DNA of 8,318 bases, taken from positions 1 to 8,318 of the forward strand of contig DUJK01000023.1 in the NCBI GenBank assembly GCA_013329925.1. Reading direction: 5' to 3'. Below, piece by piece: positions 6,062-8,318 of this stretch (positions are counted from its first letter, which is position 1; every line of letters begins with the position of its first letter). The DNA is from Candidatus Poseidoniaceae archaeon. GTDB lineage: Archaea > Thermoplasmatota > Poseidoniia > Poseidoniales > Poseidoniaceae. The position numbers and the translations under genes are program-made. The notes beneath the pieces are model-generated. The model did not search any database, was not told the origin of the DNA, and worked only from the letters and a program-made list of their open reading frames with translations.

Positions 6062-8233
6062 TTATCCATCTAATAATTCAGCATCAACCACAGAAGCCAA
6101 ATCTTTGTCTTCTTTCAGTACCTTAGCAATTGAATCATTGGAATCCAAGAACAGTTTTTCAGGGTTTTCTGTGCGTGAATTCCATAACAATAATCCAACA
6201 ATTATGAACAACAGAAAGAAAATAGTATTTGGCAATAAATCCCAAATAAAAGATTCTGAGGAATCTGACATATCTCCGTTTCCTTGAACCATAATTGTCA
6301 CAGGTAAAGATTGCCCGTCATCGCTTAGACCTCTTATTTCAATTGAATTATTGCCTTTTGACATTTTATCCAAATCAAGTGCTAAAGACCAAGAAAACCG
6401 TTCCAGAGCTGATAATGAACCATTGGTTTCTTCGAAGCCAACCGACATCCATTCTCCACCATTCATGCGATACTCAATAGCATTAACAGAGCCCATTTGA
6501 CCCCATGCGATGCCATTTATCAGGTAAAGACCGGATTGATTATCAATTGCAGAGGATTCTACATGGACCTGAGTATGGACATCTATCAATCCATTCAATC
6601 CCTCATCTCGCATTTTTATCGAGAGTTTCACAGCCTCGTAAGCATCAACTAATCCCCAACCGAAATCTCGGTTCCAGAAGGGATCGACCTCTGGTTGTGT
6701 TGGTTCTCCTTTGCGTTCTGCGGTGAATTTCAAAATCTCTTTCATCTCAAATGTTGTTAAATTTGGATTTGCTTCAATCATCAAGGCTAGGATACCTGAA
6801 ACTGCTGGTGCGGCGTAAGAAGTACCTGAACCCCTACTAGTGTAAGTATTAGATGATGCATCACCACCAAGGAAGTTATTACAACTGCCTGATGTAACAC
6901 AACCTTCTGCTTGAATAATGTTAGTTCCCGGAGCTGTTACTTCAGGTTTCAATTCATTTAGCGGATTACCGTCTCCATTATCACGACGAGGCCCTCTTGA
7001 AGAATAAGAAGCAATAGTATCGTCATCCCGAGTGATAGTGTTGCCGTCATCTGTAGCACCAACAGTAATTGACAGGTCAGATGAACCCATCCCAGATAGA
7101 CCATCATTATTCGGCCCATCATTTCCGGCTGCCACACTTACCACTATTCCTTCTTCCATTGCGACGTTTAGAATCATACTATGCATGTCAGAACCGTCTG
7201 AGCCACCGCCTTCATGCGAAGTAATTCCCCATGAAAGTGAGATGATGTCTATTCCATGCAGACTTTCATCAACTCCTGCCCAAGCAGTATCCTTGTTGTC
7301 GATTATCCATTGGATACCGTTCATGGCAGATTCATAGAATTCCTGCTCTAGAACATAATTCTCAAACGGACCTGCCCCCGCATCGGTTCCAATTCTAACA
7401 TCAACTAGGGAAGAGCCGGGGGCTGAGCCATAAAATTCACTTTGACTACCATCTGCTTCAATACCAGTTGCAGAAGACATTCCAATGCACGCAGTACCGT
7501 GTTGATTACCATCATCTGGGTCATACGAACCATCTGTTTCACGAGCGCCTAGACCTGCGGCAACACATGTTGGATCGGTATGCAAATAACAGACTGCATC
7601 ATAACCAGCAACAAACTTCCCGTCTAATCCGGGATGTTCATTATCTACGCCAGTATCAACCATTGCGATGTTTACACCTTTACCAGTGACTCCAAAATTC
7701 CACGCCGCATCTGGATAAATCGATGAATTTCTGGCTTTGACATTGGGCGTCTGAATGTCCCCATAGAATTTGATTGCACCATATTGGTGGACCATTACCA
7801 CATTAGACAGGTTGGTTATCGATTCAGCGAGGTTAGCTTCCTGCAGACCGATTAGTACTGAATTGATTGATTCAAGGGTATCTACAACCACAATTCCTAG
7901 GCTCGCTAATTCATGTAATTGAACTTCAGTGACTTCAACATCATAGGAAACCCCCATGCCAACTAGCCCTGTTGAGGATTCTATAGAGTCGTGTATTCCA
8001 TTCTTGTTTTGGTCATATGATGATATTTCCCACCAAGCAGTTTCTGCTCCAATCCATTCTGGCTCTTGTTGGATTGGTATAGAGTATGTTGAATCTACAT
8101 GGTGCCATATAACCCCATACTCATCTGCGATAGTCCAATCTGTTCTGTCGTATACTGGTTGATCGTAAATTGAACCGGTCAACGGTAAAAAGAAAATCGC
8201 ACAAAGTAAAACCGCAAGAAACTGTTTCATCAT
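6062..8233 (-). CDS. Membrane-anchored subtilisin-like serine protease (S8 family)
   Basis: This 723-residue secreted endopeptidase has a hydrophobic signal peptide at 4-20. An EF-hand-like Dx[N]x[N]GxxD loop lies at 74-82 and an inhibitor-I9-like propeptide at about 95-160. The S8 catalytic domain spans about 175-535, with Asp193 in VDTGVD, His245 in QHGTA, oxyanion Asn371 in AAGNDGP, and Ser472 in GTSYAAP. All catalytic residues are intact. Residues 550-650 resemble a bacterial-type Ig-like domain. A single helix at about 666-685, followed by basic residues and an acidic 38-residue tail, anchors the protease to the cell surface with the catalytic domain outside. Cys215/Cys223 and Cys445/Cys451 may form disulfides. 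Cys249, four residues after the catalytic His, recalls the thiol subtilases such as proteinase K. Start: GGGAG precedes two adjacent ATGs at 8233 and 8230, and either may be used. It is the first gene of the putative operon, 61 bases from the tRNA. Confidence 0.95.
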   Translation of the reverse strand: MMKQFLAVLLCAIFFLPLTGSIYDQPVYDRTDWTIADEYGVIWHHVDSTYSIPIQQEPEWIGAETAWWEISSYDQNKNGIHDSIESSTGLVGMGVSYDVEVTEVQLHELASLGIVVVDTLESINSVLIGLQEANLAESITNLSNVVMVHQYGAIKFYGDIQTPNVKARNSSIYPDAAWNFGVTGKGVNIAMVDTGVDNEHPGLDGKFVAGYDAVCYLHTDPTCVAAGLGARETDGSYDPDDGNQHGTACIGMSSATGIEADGSQSEFYGSAPGSSLVDVRIGTDAGAGPFENYVLEQEFYESAMNGIQWIIDNKDTAWAGVDESLHGIDIISLSWGITSHEGGGSDGSDMHSMILNVAMEEGIVVSVAAGNDGPNNDGLSGMGSSDLSITVGATDDGNTITRDDDTIASYSSRGPRRDNGDGNPLNELKPEVTAPGTNIIQAEGCVTSGSCNNFLGGDASSNTYTSRGSGTSYAAPAVSGILALMIEANPNLTTFEMKEILKFTAERKGEPTQPEVDPFWNRDFGWGLVDAYEAVKLSIKMRDEGLNGLIDVHTQVHVESSAIDNQSGLYLINGIAWGQMGSVNAIEYRMNGGEWMSVGFEETNGSLSALERFSWSLALDLDKMSKGNNSIEIRGLSDDGQSLPVTIMVQGNGDMSDSSESFIWDLLPNTIFFLLFIIVGLLLWNSRTENPEKLFLDSNDSIAKVLKEDKDLASVVDAELLDG
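7986..8012 (-). other. EF-hand-like calcium-binding loop in the protease N-terminus
   Basis: This stretch encodes DQNKNGIHD (residues 74-82), which fits the DxNxNGxxD calcium-binding loop found in dockerins and thrombospondin-type-3 repeats. It sits between the signal peptide and the propeptide, an unusual place. Calcium often stabilises subtilases, but whether this loop binds calcium is not known from sequence. Confidence 0.5.
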
Positions 8234-8294
8234 ACTCCCTCGTACATAGCAGAAGTTAATCGCACATCAAGATATTCATGAATTGATTAAAAAG
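8234..8294 (-). promoter_or_regulatory. Protease operon leader and candidate promoter
   Basis: This 61-base gap lies between the tRNA end and the protease start. On the minus strand it begins with CTTTTTAATC, which might serve both as the tRNA transcription stop and as a weak TATA-like element for the operon. That element sits about 57 bases before the start codon, leaving room for a leader of roughly 30 bases. A 10-base palindrome ATTCATGAAT occurs at 8274-8283. At the downstream end a GGGAG motif precedes the ATGs. The promoter assignment is weak. Confidence 0.25.
8289..8293 (-). terminator. T-run terminator of the tRNA gene
   Basis: The minus strand reads TTTTT just one base after the encoded CCA. 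A run of five T residues directly after a stable RNA gene is the usual archaeal termination signal. There is no hairpin apart from the tRNA itself. Confidence 0.5.
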
Positions 8295-8318
8295 TGGTGG
8301 GAGCAGAGGGATTTGAAC
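8295..8318 (-). tRNA. tRNA, 3' end only (isotype unknown)
   Basis: Only the last 24 bases are in the window. On the minus strand they read a T-loop of the TTCAAAT type, the 3' half of a five-base T-stem (CCCTC), a seven-base 3' acceptor strand (TGCTCCC), an A discriminator and then CCA. The CCA is genomically encoded. The matching 5' acceptor strand, GGGAGCA, and the anticodon lie beyond position 8318, so the amino acid cannot be named. The arrangement fits a tRNA end exactly, and the T-run that follows supports it. Confidence 0.8.

Noticed and set aside
7032..7337. A 101-residue plus-strand open frame opposite the protease
   Set aside because: It is wholly inside the catalytic domain coding region and shows no start signal or recognisable domain.
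8193..8233. A lipoprotein signal at the protease N-terminus, because Cys11 lies in the hydrophobic segment
   Set aside because: The cysteine sits inside the hydrophobic core rather than after it, and no small residue follows, so a lipobox is not supported. The C-terminal helix provides the membrane anchor.
8274..8283. A regulator-binding palindrome (ATTCATGAAT)
   Set aside because: A single 10-base palindrome in AT-rich DNA is expected by chance, and it is not repeated elsewhere upstream of genes in the window.
1..8318. A defence, mobile or CRISPR system hidden in the window
   Set aside because: No direct-repeat array, transposase, integrase, nuclease or toxin-antitoxin signature was seen, and gene spacing and composition look uniform.

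Overview
The window looks like a stretch of low-GC archaeal chromosome, most likely from a marine planktonic euryarchaeon of the Marine Group II (Candidatus Poseidoniales) kind. The evidence for an archaeon is ribosome-binding sites built on GGTGA or GGAGGT, a tRNA gene that appears to encode its own CCA end followed by a short T-run, an aminotransferase with archaeal-style motifs, and a style of secreted proteins (a membrane-anchored subtilase and a very long surface protein with Ig-like repeats) that is common in that group. The lineage is an inference from style; no rRNA or other marker is present.

Every gene reads on the minus strand, so in transcription order the window runs from its right end to its left. 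At the right edge is the 3' end of a tRNA gene (8295-8318). After a 61-base gap comes a 723-residue secreted, membrane-anchored S8 subtilisin-like protease (8233-6062). It is followed closely by a fold-type-I PLP aminotransferase (6046-4898) and a 204-residue membrane protein with a four-cysteine C-terminal domain (4893-4279). Spacings of 15 and 4 bases suggest these three genes form one operon. After 76 bases comes a 414-residue six-helix membrane protein of unknown family with a long acidic tail (4202-2958). After another 69 bases comes the N-terminal 962 residues of a giant secreted protein (2888 to beyond position 1).

The protease and the giant protein are predicted to act outside the cell. 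The aminotransferase is cytosolic, and the two unknown proteins sit in the membrane. A plausible but unproven reading is a cell-surface module that breaks down extracellular protein and feeds amino acids into transamination, beside a cell-surface adhesin-like or glycan-binding protein. No CRISPR array, insertion sequence, integrase, origin or obvious defence system is visible, and no intergenic stretch exceeds 80 bases. The least explained parts are the two membrane proteins of unknown family and the giant surface protein.
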